Positions 56,028 through 64,000 of a DNA stretch of 64,000 nucleotides are shown in pieces. The notes below the pieces were generated by a model. It was not told where the DNA came from, searched no databases, and saw only the letters and a list, made by a program, of their open reading frames with translations. Numbering within the stretch: position 1 is the first letter of the stretch; every line of letters starts with the position of its first letter. A program made the position numbers and the translations under genes. The stretch is from Ranitomeya variabilis (lineage: Eukaryota > Chordata > Amphibia > Anura > Dendrobatidae), in contig NC_135238.1 in NCBI RefSeq assembly GCF_051348905.1, positions 92,255,988 through 92,319,987 on the forward strand, written 5' to 3'.

Positions 56028-56101
56028 AGGCACTGCTGAGATTCGAACTCAGGATCTCCTGTTTACTAGACAGGCGCTTTAACCAACTAAGCCACAGCAC
56101 C
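56028..56101 (-). tRNA. tRNA-Thr-AGT: tRNA-Thr (AGT), unit 47
   Basis: A-type triplet. Confidence 0.96.
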
Positions 56102-56548
56102 ACAAGCTGGAAAGCCTATGAAATCTAGGGAAGATGTCAGCACCAATCAAAACTTTCAAGTGGTTAACTTAGCAAGACAACATTGAGTTGAGTTTCATTC
56201 CATGCACACAGAAACGAGGAACAGGATGTAATTCTCAGTCATGAAGTCCAGCTTTAATTTGGGACTTATTTTTCTTCCAAGTTATGACACAAAATAGGCG
56301 GATTGAAGGAATTCCACGGCAGGGCCAAAGGAGGAAAAATTAGGAATGATTGAAAAGTTGGTATTAAAACCCTGAGCACTGGTTTATTTCTTACAGAGTT
56401 TGCCCCATTCTAACTTTAAAAAATAGACACTGTAGGAGATAATATAAGGCCACTCTGACAAAAGCTGACATAAAATCTTCAGAGAAAGCACACTGACTGG
56501 TAAAAATAATCATTACATCTTATCTCCTTAGCGCATGAGCGCCATGTA

Positions 56549-56630
56549 GACGAGGTGGCCGAGTGGTTAAGGCGATGGACTGCTAATCCATTGTGCTCTG
56601 CATGCATGGGTTCGAATCCCATCCTCGTCG
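56549..56630 (+). tRNA. tRNA-Ser-GCT: tRNA-Ser (GCT), unit 48
   Basis: Unit 48 spans 56482-57689 (1208 bp); usual TTCGAAT loop. Confidence 0.96.
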
Positions 56631-56974
56631 GTTTAATCTGCTTGTTACACGTTGTATTGTTTTGATTTCTTTTCTAGCCCAAGCGGTAGATACTTCAAGC
56701 TTGAAAGTTTATCTTCCTTTTTAAGAAAGCTGCTATCAAACTTTGCAGAGTCAGAAGTGTAATTCCACTGGTTTTATCTTTTAATGCTTGATGCATCCTT
56801 TATTCTCTAAAGAAAATGATATCATCTAATTCCTTTTTAAGCACTTCGACAGCAGAGATTTTTTTCTCTCAACTGCACTATGTTAGGACTGTGGTAAAGA
56901 CAGGTTTAATGTCATACAAGAACAAAAGTCCTCTTTTTTTGGCTAAAATGGCCCAAACTGAGGTGAAGAAAGAA

Positions 56975-57048
56975 AAGCACTGCTGACATTCGAAATCAAG
57001 ATTTTCTGTTTACTAAACAGGCGCTTTGACCAACTAAGCTAAAGGACA
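56975..57048 (-). pseudogene. Decayed tRNA-Thr copy, unit 48
   Basis: Long form, ACTAAG, followed by CCACCGG. Confidence 0.85.
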
Positions 57049-57235
57049 AAATCCACCGGTTTTATGTTGTTATGCTTGATGCCATCTTCCTTCCTTTTTG
57101 GCCCCTATACAGAAGAAATTCTTAATCTCACAATTGCACTATCAGTAGAGACGCAGCCAAGGTAAATTTGAGGTTTTACGCAAGTGAAATTCCCATTTTT
57201 AAGATAGGAAGTTTGTTTTTCAGATGATGAAAACA

Positions 57236-57309
57236 AGGCACTGCTGAGATTCGAACTCAGGATCTCCTGTTTACTAGACAGGCGCTTTAACCAACTAAGC
57301 CACAGCACC
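57236..57309 (-). tRNA. tRNA-Thr-AGT: tRNA-Thr (AGT), unit 48
   Basis: A-type triplet. Confidence 0.96.
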
Positions 57310-57756
57310 ACAAGCTGGAAAGCCTATGAAATCTAGGGAAGATGTCAGCACCAATCAAAACTTTCAAGTGGTTAACTTAGCAAGACAACATTGAGTTGAG
57401 TTTCATTCCATGCACACAGAAACGAGGAACAGGATGTAATTCTCAGTCATGAAGTCCAGCTTTAATTTGGGACTTATTTTTCTTCCAAGTTATGACACAA
57501 AATAGGCGGATTGAAGGAATTCCACGGCAGGGCCAAAGGAGGAAAAATTAGGAATGATTGAAAAGTTGGTATTAAAACCCTGAGCACTGGTTTATTTCTT
57601 ACAGAGTTTGCCCCATTCTAACTTTAAAAAATAGACACTGTAGGAGATAATATAAGGCCACTCTGACAAAAGCTGACATAAAATCTTCAGAGAAAGCACA
57701 CTGACTGGTAAAAATAATCATTACATCTTATCTCCTTAGCGCATGAGCGCCATGTA

Positions 57757-57838
57757 GACGAGGTGGCCGAGTGGTTAAGGCGATGGACTGCTAATCCATT
57801 GTGCTCTGCATGCATGGGTTCGAATCCCATCCTCGTCG
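57757..57838 (+). tRNA. tRNA-Ser-GCT: tRNA-Ser (GCT), unit 49
   Basis: Unit 49 spans 57690-58888 (1199 bp); TATATC with AAAAGTCC, a pairing otherwise seen in units 1-12 and 53. Confidence 0.96.
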
Positions 57839-58182
57839 GTTTAATCTGCTTGTTACACGTTGTATTGTTTTGATTTCTTTTCTAGCCCAAGCGGTAGATA
57901 CTTCAAGCTTGAAAGTTTATCTTCCTTTTTAAGAAAGCTGCTATCAAACTTTGCAGAGTCAGAAGTGTAATTCCACTGGTTTTATCTTTTAATGCTTGAT
58001 GCATCCTTTATTCTCTAAAGAAAATTATATCATCTAATTCCTTTTTAAGCACTTCGACAGCAGAGATTTTTTTCTCTCAACTGCACTATGTTAGGACTGT
58101 GGTAAAGACAGGTTTAATGTCATACAAGAACAAAAGTCCTCTTTTTTTGGCTAAAATGGCCCAAACTGAGGTGAAGAAAGAA

Positions 58183-58255
58183 AAGCACTGCTGACATTCG
58201 AAATCAAGATTTTCTGTTTACTAAACAGGCGCTTTGACCAAGTAAGCTAAAGACA
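58183..58255 (-). pseudogene. Decayed tRNA-Thr copy, unit 49
   Basis: Short form with AGTAAG. Confidence 0.85.
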
Positions 58256-58434
58256 AAATCCACTGGTTTTATGTTTGATGCCATCTTCCTTCCTTTTTGG
58301 CCCCTATACAGAAGAAATTCTTAATCTCACAATTGCACTATCAGTAGAGACGCAGCCAAGGTAAATTTGAGGTTTTACGCAAGTGAAATTCCCATTTTTA
58401 AGATAGGAAGTTTGTTTTTCAGATGATGAAAACA

Positions 58435-58508
58435 AGGCACTGCTGAGATTCGAACTCAGGATCTCCTGTTTACTAGACAGGCGCTTTAACCAACTAAGCC
58501 ACAGCACC
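58435..58508 (-). tRNA. tRNA-Thr-AGT: tRNA-Thr (AGT), unit 49
   Basis: T-type triplet. Confidence 0.96.
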
Positions 58509-58955
58509 ACAAGCTGGAAAGCCTATGAAATCTAGGGAAGATGTCAGCACCAATCAAAACTTTCAAGTGGTTAACTTAGCAAGACAACATTGAGTTGAGT
58601 TTCATTCCATGCACACAGAAACGTGGAACAGGATGTCTTTCTCAGTCATGAAGTCCAGCTTTAATTTGGGACTTATTTTTCTTCCAAGTTATGACACAAA
58701 ATAGGCGGATTGAAGGAATTCCACGGCAGGGCCAAAGGAGGAAAAATTAGGAATGATTGAAAAGTTGGTATTAAAACCCTGAGCACTGGTTTATTTCTTA
58801 CAGAGTTTGCCCCATTCTAACTTTAAAAAATAGACACTGTAGGAGATAATATAAGGCCACTCTGACAAAAGCTGACATAAAATCTTCAGAGAAAGCACAC
58901 TGACTGGTAAAAATAATCATTACATCTTATCTCCTTAGCGCATGAGCGCCATGTA

Positions 58956-59037
58956 GACGAGGTGGCCGAGTGGTTAAGGCGATGGACTGCTAATCCATTG
59001 TGCTCTGCATGCATGGGTTCGAATCCCATCCTCGTCG
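58956..59037 (+). tRNA. tRNA-Ser-GCT: tRNA-Ser (GCT), unit 50
   Basis: Unit 50 spans 58889-60087 (1199 bp); counterpart of unit 46. Confidence 0.96.
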
Positions 59038-59381
59038 GTTTAATCTGCTTGTTACACGTTGTATTGTTTTGATTTCTTTTCTAGCCCAAGCGGTAGATAC
59101 TTCAAGCTTGAAAGTTTATCTTCCTTTTTAAGAAAGCTGCTATCAAACTTTGCAGAGTCAGAAGTGTAATTCCACTGGTTTTATCTTTTAATGCTTGATG
59201 CATCCTTTATTCTCTAAAGAAAATGATATCATCTAATTCCTTTTTAAGCACTTCGACAGCAGAGATTTTTTTCTCTCAACTGCACTATGTTAGGACTGTG
59301 GTAAAGACAGGTTTAATGTCATACAAGAACAAAAGTCCTCTTTTTTTGGCTAAAATGGCCCAAACTGAGGTGAAGAAAGAA

Positions 59382-59454
59382 AAGCACTGCTGACATTCGA
59401 AATCAAGATTTTCTGTTTACTAAATAGGCGCTTTGACCAAGTAAGCTAAAGACA
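59382..59454 (-). pseudogene. Decayed tRNA-Thr copy, unit 50, with TAAATAGG
   Basis: Same C-to-T change as unit 46, here at 59425, 4814 bp away. Confidence 0.87.
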
Positions 59455-59633
59455 AAATCCACTGGTTTTATGTTTGATGCCATCTTCCTTCCTTTTTGGC
59501 CCCTATACAGAAGAAATTCTTAATCTCACAATTGCACTATCAGTAGAGACGCAGCCAAGGTAAATTTGAGGTTTTACGCAAGTGAAATTCCCATTTTTAA
59601 GATAGGAAGTTTGTTTTTCAGATGATGAAAACA

Positions 59634-59707
59634 AGGCACTGCTGAGATTCGAACTCAGGATCTCCTGTTTACTAGACAGGCGCTTTAACCAACTAAGCCA
59701 CAGCACC
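59634..59707 (-). tRNA. tRNA-Thr-AGT: tRNA-Thr (AGT), unit 50
   Basis: T-type triplet. Confidence 0.96.
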
Positions 59708-60154
59708 ACAAGCTGGAAAGCCTATGAAATCTAGGGAAGATGTCAGCACCAATCAAAACTTTCAAGTGGTTAACTTAGCAAGACAACATTGAGTTGAGTT
59801 TCATTCCATGCACACAGAAACGTGGAACAGGATGTCTTTCTCAGTCATGAAGTCCAGCTTTAATTTGGGACTTATTTTTCTTCCAAGTTATGACACAAAA
59901 TAGGCGGATTGAAGGAATTCCACGGCAGGGCCAAAGGAGGAAAAATTAGGAATGATTGAAAAGTTGGTATTAAAACCCTGAGCACTGGTTTATTTCTTAC
60001 AGAGTTTGCCCCATTCTAACTTTAAAAAATAGACACTGTAGGAGATAATATAAGGCCACTCTGACAAAAGCTGACATAAAATCTTCAGAGAAAGCACACT
60101 GACTGGTAAAAATAATCATTACATCTTATCTCCTTAGCGCATGAGCGCCATGTA

Positions 60155-60236
60155 GACGAGGTGGCCGAGTGGTTAAGGCGATGGACTGCTAATCCATTGT
60201 GCTCTGCATGCATGGGTTCAAATCCCATCCTCGTCG
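60155..60236 (+). tRNA. tRNA-Ser-GCT: tRNA-Ser (GCT), unit 51, with G57A in the T loop
   Basis: Unit 51 spans 60088-61295 (1208 bp); TTCAAAT loop with A at 60220, copied along with its higher-order repeat from the same source as unit 47. Confidence 0.93.
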
Positions 60237-60580
60237 GTTTAATCTGCTTGTTACACGTTGTATTGTTTTGATTTCTTTTCTAGCCCAAGCGGTAGATACT
60301 TCAAGCTTGAAAGTTTATCTTCCTTTTTAAGAAAGCTGCTATCAAACTTTGCAGAGTCAGAAGTGTAATTCCACTGGTTTTATCTTTTAATGCTTGATGC
60401 ATCCTTTATTCTCTAAAGAAAATGATATCATCTAATTCCTTTTTAAGCACTTCGACAGCAGAGATTTTTTTCTCTCAACTGCACTATGTTAGGACTGTGG
60501 TAAAGACAGGTTTAATGTCATACAAGAACAAAAGTCCTCTTTTTTTGGCTAAAATGGCCCAAACTGAGGTGAAGAAAGAA

Positions 60581-60654
60581 AAGCACTGCTGACATTCGAA
60601 ATCAAGATTTTCTGTTTACTAAACAGGCGCTTTGACCAACTAAGCTAAAGGACA
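60581..60654 (-). pseudogene. Decayed tRNA-Thr copy, unit 51
   Basis: Long form, ACTAAG, followed by CCACCGG. Confidence 0.85.
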
Positions 60655-60841
60655 AAATCCACCGGTTTTATGTTGTTATGCTTGATGCCATCTTCCTTCC
60701 TTTTTGGCCCCTATACAGAAGAAATTCTTAATCTCACAATTGCACTATCAGTAGAGACGCAGCCAAGGTAAATTTGAGGTTTTACGCAAGTGAAATTCCC
60801 ATTTTTAAGATAGGAAGTTTGTTTTTCAGATGATGAAAACA

Positions 60842-60915
60842 AGGCACTGCTGAGATTCGAACTCAGGATCTCCTGTTTACTAGACAGGCGCTTTAACCAA
60901 CTAAGCCACAGCACC
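60842..60915 (-). tRNA. tRNA-Thr-AGT: tRNA-Thr (AGT), unit 51
   Basis: A-type triplet. Confidence 0.96.
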
Positions 60916-61362
60916 ACAAGCTGGAAAGCCTATGAAATCTAGGGAAGATGTCAGCACCAATCAAAACTTTCAAGTGGTTAACTTAGCAAGACAACATTGA
61001 GTTGAGTTTCATTCCATGCACACAGAAACGAGGAACAGGATGTAATTCTCAGTCATGAAGTCCAGCTTTAATTTGGGACTTATTTTTCTTCCAAGTTATG
61101 ACACAAAATAGGCGGATTGAAGGAATTCCACGGCAGGGCCAAAGGAGGAAAAATTAGGAATGATTGAAAAGTTGGTATTAAAACCCTGAGCACTGGTTTA
61201 TTTCTTACAGAGTTTGCCCCATTCTAACTTTAAAAAATAGACACTGTAGGAGATAATATAAGGCCACTCTGACAAAAGCTGACATAAAATCTTCAGAGAA
61301 AGCACACTGACTGGTAAAAATAATCATTACATCTTATCTCCTTAGCGCATGAGCGCCATGTA

Positions 61363-61444
61363 GACGAGGTGGCCGAGTGGTTAAGGCGATGGACTGCTAA
61401 TCCATTGTGCTCTGCATGCATGGGTTCGAATCCCATCCTCGTCG
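61363..61444 (+). tRNA. tRNA-Ser-GCT: tRNA-Ser (GCT), unit 52
   Basis: Unit 52 spans 61296-62503 (1208 bp); counterpart of unit 48. Confidence 0.96.
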
Positions 61445-61788
61445 GTTTAATCTGCTTGTTACACGTTGTATTGTTTTGATTTCTTTTCTAGCCCAAGCGG
61501 TAGATACTTCAAGCTTGAAAGTTTATCTTCCTTTTTAAGAAAGCTGCTATCAAACTTTGCAGAGTCAGAAGTGTAATTCCACTGGTTTTATCTTTTAATG
61601 CTTGATGCATCCTTTATTCTCTAAAGAAAATGATATCATCTAATTCCTTTTTAAGCACTTCGACAGCAGAGATTTTTTTCTCTCAACTGCACTATGTTAG
61701 GACTGTGGTAAAGACAGGTTTAATGTCATACAAGAACAAAAGTCCTCTTTTTTTGGCTAAAATGGCCCAAACTGAGGTGAAGAAAGAA

Positions 61789-61862
61789 AAGCACTGCTGA
61801 CATTCGAAATCAAGATTTTCTGTTTACTAAACAGGCGCTTTGACCAACTAAGCTAAAGGACA
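61789..61862 (-). pseudogene. Decayed tRNA-Thr copy, unit 52
   Basis: Long form, ACTAAG, followed by CCACCGG. Confidence 0.85.
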
Positions 61863-62049
61863 AAATCCACCGGTTTTATGTTGTTATGCTTGATGCCATC
61901 TTCCTTCCTTTTTGGCCCCTATACAGAAGAAATTCTTAATCTCACAATTGCACTATCAGTAGAGACGCAGCCAAGGTAAATTTGAGGTTTTACGCAAGTG
62001 AAATTCCCATTTTTAAGATAGGAAGTTTGTTTTTCAGATGATGAAAACA

Positions 62050-62123
62050 AGGCACTGCTGAGATTCGAACTCAGGATCTCCTGTTTACTAGACAGGCGCT
62101 TTAACCAACTAAGCCACAGCACC
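62050..62123 (-). tRNA. tRNA-Thr-AGT: tRNA-Thr (AGT), unit 52
   Basis: A-type triplet. Confidence 0.96.
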
Positions 62124-62570
62124 ACAAGCTGGAAAGCCTATGAAATCTAGGGAAGATGTCAGCACCAATCAAAACTTTCAAGTGGTTAACTTAGCAAGAC
62201 AACATTGAGTTGAGTTTCATTCCATGCACACAGAAACGAGGAACAGGATGTAATTCTCAGTCATGAAGTCCAGCTTTAATTTGGGACTTATTTTTCTTCC
62301 AAGTTATGACACAAAATAGGCGGATTGAAGGAATTCCACGGCAGGGCCAAAGGAGGAAAAATTAGGAATGATTGAAAAGTTGGTATTAAAACCCTGAGCA
62401 CTGGTTTATTTCTTACAGAGTTTGCCCCATTCTAACTTTAAAAAATAGACACTGTAGGAGATAATATAAGGCCACTCTGACAAAAGCTGACATAAAATCT
62501 TCAGAGAAAGCACACTGACTGGTAAAAATAATCATTACATCTTATCTCCTTAGCGCATGAGCGCCATGTA

Positions 62571-62652
62571 GACGAGGTGGCCGAGTGGTTAAGGCGATGG
62601 ACTGCTAATCCATTGTGCTCTGCATGCATGGGTTCGAATCCCATCCTCGTCG
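62571..62652 (+). tRNA. tRNA-Ser-GCT: tRNA-Ser (GCT), unit 53
   Basis: Unit 53 spans 62504-63711 (1208 bp). Its left part matches unit 49 (TATATC) and its right part matches units 48 and 52. Confidence 0.96.
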
Positions 62653-62996
62653 GTTTAATCTGCTTGTTACACGTTGTATTGTTTTGATTTCTTTTCTAGC
62701 CCAAGCGGTAGATACTTCAAGCTTGAAAGTTTATCTTCCTTTTTAAGAAAGCTGCTATCAAACTTTGCAGAGTCAGAAGTGTAATTCCACTGGTTTTATC
62801 TTTTAATGCTTGATGCATCCTTTATTCTCTAAAGAAAATTATATCATCTAATTCCTTTTTAAGCACTTCGACAGCAGAGATTTTTTTCTCTCAACTGCAC
62901 TATGTTAGGACTGTGGTAAAGACAGGTTTAATGTCATACAAGAACAAAAGTCCTCTTTTTTTGGCTAAAATGGCCCAAACTGAGGTGAAGAAAGAA

Positions 62997-63070
62997 AAGC
63001 ACTGCTGACATTCGAAATCAAGATTTTCTGTTTACTAAACAGGCGCTTTGACCAACTAAGCTAAAGGACA
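62997..63070 (-). pseudogene. Decayed tRNA-Thr copy, unit 53
   Basis: Long form, ACTAAG, followed by CCACCGG, unlike its counterpart in unit 49. Confidence 0.85.
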
Positions 63071-63257
63071 AAATCCACCGGTTTTATGTTGTTATGCTTG
63101 ATGCCATCTTCCTTCCTTTTTGGCCCCTATACAGAAGAAATTCTTAATCTCACAATTGCACTATCAGTAGAGACGCAGCCAAGGTAAATTTGAGGTTTTA
63201 CGCAAGTGAAATTCCCATTTTTAAGATAGGAAGTTTGTTTTTCAGATGATGAAAACA

Positions 63258-63331
63258 AGGCACTGCTGAGATTCGAACTCAGGATCTCCTGTTTACTAGA
63301 CAGGCGCTTTAACCAACTAAGCCACAGCACC
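63258..63331 (-). tRNA. tRNA-Thr-AGT: tRNA-Thr (AGT), unit 53
   Basis: A-type triplet; the counterpart in unit 49 is T-type. Confidence 0.96.
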
Positions 63332-63711
63332 ACAAGCTGGAAAGCCTATGAAATCTAGGGAAGATGTCAGCACCAATCAAAACTTTCAAGTGGTTAACTT
63401 AGCAAGACAACATTGAGTTGAGTTTCATTCCATGCACACAGAAACGAGGAACAGGATGTAATTCTCAGTCATGAAGTCCAGCTTTAATTTGGGACTTATT
63501 TTTCTTCCAAGTTATGACACAAAATAGGCGGATTGAAGGAATTCCACGGCAGGGCCAAAGGAGGAAAAATTAGGAATGATTGAAAAGTTGGTATTAAAAC
63601 CCTGAGCACTGGTTTATTTCTTACAGAGTTTGCCCCATTCTAACTTTAAAAAATAGACACTGTAGGAGATAATATAAGGCCACTCTGACAAAAGCTGACA
63701 TAAAATCTTCA

Positions 63712-64000
63712 GAGAAAGCACACTGACTGGTAAAAATAATCATTACATCTTATCTCCTTAGCGCATGAGCGCCATGTAGACGAGGTGGCCGAGTGGTTAA
63801 GGCGATGGACTGCTAATCCATTGTGCTCTGCATGCATGGGTTCGAATCCCATCCTCGTCGGTTTAATCTGCTTGTTACACGTTGTATTGTTTTGATTTCT
63901 TTTCTAGCCCAAGCGGTAGATACTTCAAGCTTGAAAGTTTATCTTCCTTTTTAAGAAAGCTGCTATCAAACTTTGCAGAGTCAGAAGTGTAATTCCACTG
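63712..64000. repeat. Partial unit 54, cut by the window end
   Basis: This is the first 289 bp of a further unit. It holds a complete Ser gene and the spacer up to the start of the left duplication arm. It shows that the array continues beyond the window. Confidence 0.97.
63779..63860 (+). tRNA. tRNA-Ser-GCT: tRNA-Ser (GCT), unit 54
   Basis: Complete gene in the partial unit; its Thr partner lies beyond the window. Confidence 0.96.

Larger units (their letters stand above)
54075..63711. repeat. Higher-order repeat 2: four units, 4814 bp, two copies
   Basis: Units 46-49 (54075-58888) recur as units 50-53 (58889-63711). The first unit of each set has TAAATAGG in the dead Thr copy, at 54611 and 59425. 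The second has an A in the Ser T loop, at 55406 and 60220, and CCACCGG after the dead Thr copy. The third has CCACCGG. The fourth has TATATC. Markers are 4814 bp apart. The fourth units differ: unit 49 is 1199 bp with AGTAAG and unit 53 is 1208 bp with ACTAAG and CCACCGG, so unit 53 looks recombinant. Confidence 0.88.
1..64000. repeat. Tandem tRNA gene array, 53 full units plus a partial unit
   Basis: The sequence beginning GAGAAAGCACACTGAC recurs at 1, 1209, 2408, 3607, 4815 and so on to 63712 without a break. Units are 1208, 1207 or 1199 bp and differ from each other at only a few sites each. Every unit keeps the same order: Ser gene (+), dead Thr copy (-), live Thr gene (-). No insertion, inversion or partial unit interrupts the array, and both ends run off the window. 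The lack of an encoded CCA end and the internal promoter boxes point to eukaryotic nuclear RNA polymerase III genes. A teleost source is an inference from tRNA body sequence and from known tRNA gene amplification in zebrafish. Confidence 0.98.

Noticed and set aside
1-64000. CRISPR array or simple satellite DNA.
   Set aside because: Units are 1.2 kb, nearly identical along their whole length and contain folded tRNA genes with promoter boxes; there is no short-repeat and unique-spacer pattern.
1-64000. The array as a pure assembly artefact.
   Set aside because: Copies differ by ordered, linked markers, private changes and two distinct higher-order repeats, which simple sequence looping would not produce. 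Exact copy number still needs long reads.
1-64000. Extra purifying selection on the tRNA bodies compared with spacer.
   Set aside because: I saw two variant sites in about 156 gene bases against roughly twenty in about 1050 spacer bases. The counts by eye are too small to claim a difference.

Overview
The whole 64 kb window is one uninterrupted tandem array of a nuclear tRNA gene repeat. There are 53 complete units and a 289-bp partial unit at the right end, all head to tail and in register, with no other gene, transposon or unique sequence. Each unit carries one tRNA-Ser(GCT) gene on the + strand, one tRNA-Thr(AGT) gene on the - strand, and one decayed tRNA-Thr(AGT) copy on the - strand. That gives 54 Ser genes, 53 Thr genes and 53 Thr pseudogenes. 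Neither array edge is in the window.

The organism is a eukaryote, most likely a vertebrate. CCA is not encoded, the genes have split A and B boxes and T-run terminators, and both tRNA bodies closely match vertebrate Ser-GCT and Thr-AGT genes as I remember them. A teleost such as a zebrafish relative, where tRNA genes are greatly amplified, fits best, but this is inference and the spacer alone does not prove it.

Unit layout, with unit 1 (1-1208) as the reference: Ser gene at 68-149 (+); spacer; an ancient internal duplication whose left arm (282-567) ends in the dead Thr copy (494-567, -) and whose right arm (571-828) ends in the live Thr gene (755-828, -); then a 447-bp spacer to the next Ser gene. 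Ser and Thr genes therefore face each other inside a unit and diverge across unit borders. Units come in three lengths, 1208, 1207 and 1199 bp, set by a 1-bp and an 8-bp indel between the dead and live Thr copies.

Unit types are not spread at random. Units 1-12 (1-14451) are a mosaic of old haplotypes. Units 13-29 (14452-34834) are nearly identical 1199-bp units. Units 30-34 (34835-40837) are transitional. Units 35-45 (40838-54074) form a four-unit higher-order repeat of 4812 bp. Units 46-53 (54075-63711) form a second four-unit higher-order repeat of about 4814 bp with its own marker changes. This records successive rounds of unequal exchange or conversion.

Together the genes would supply tRNAs for Ser AGC/AGU codons and, after A34-to-inosine editing, Thr ACU/ACC/ACA codons. 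Nothing in the window codes for protein: the 68-codon frame found in every unit is the antisense-strand Thr tRNA body read as codons.
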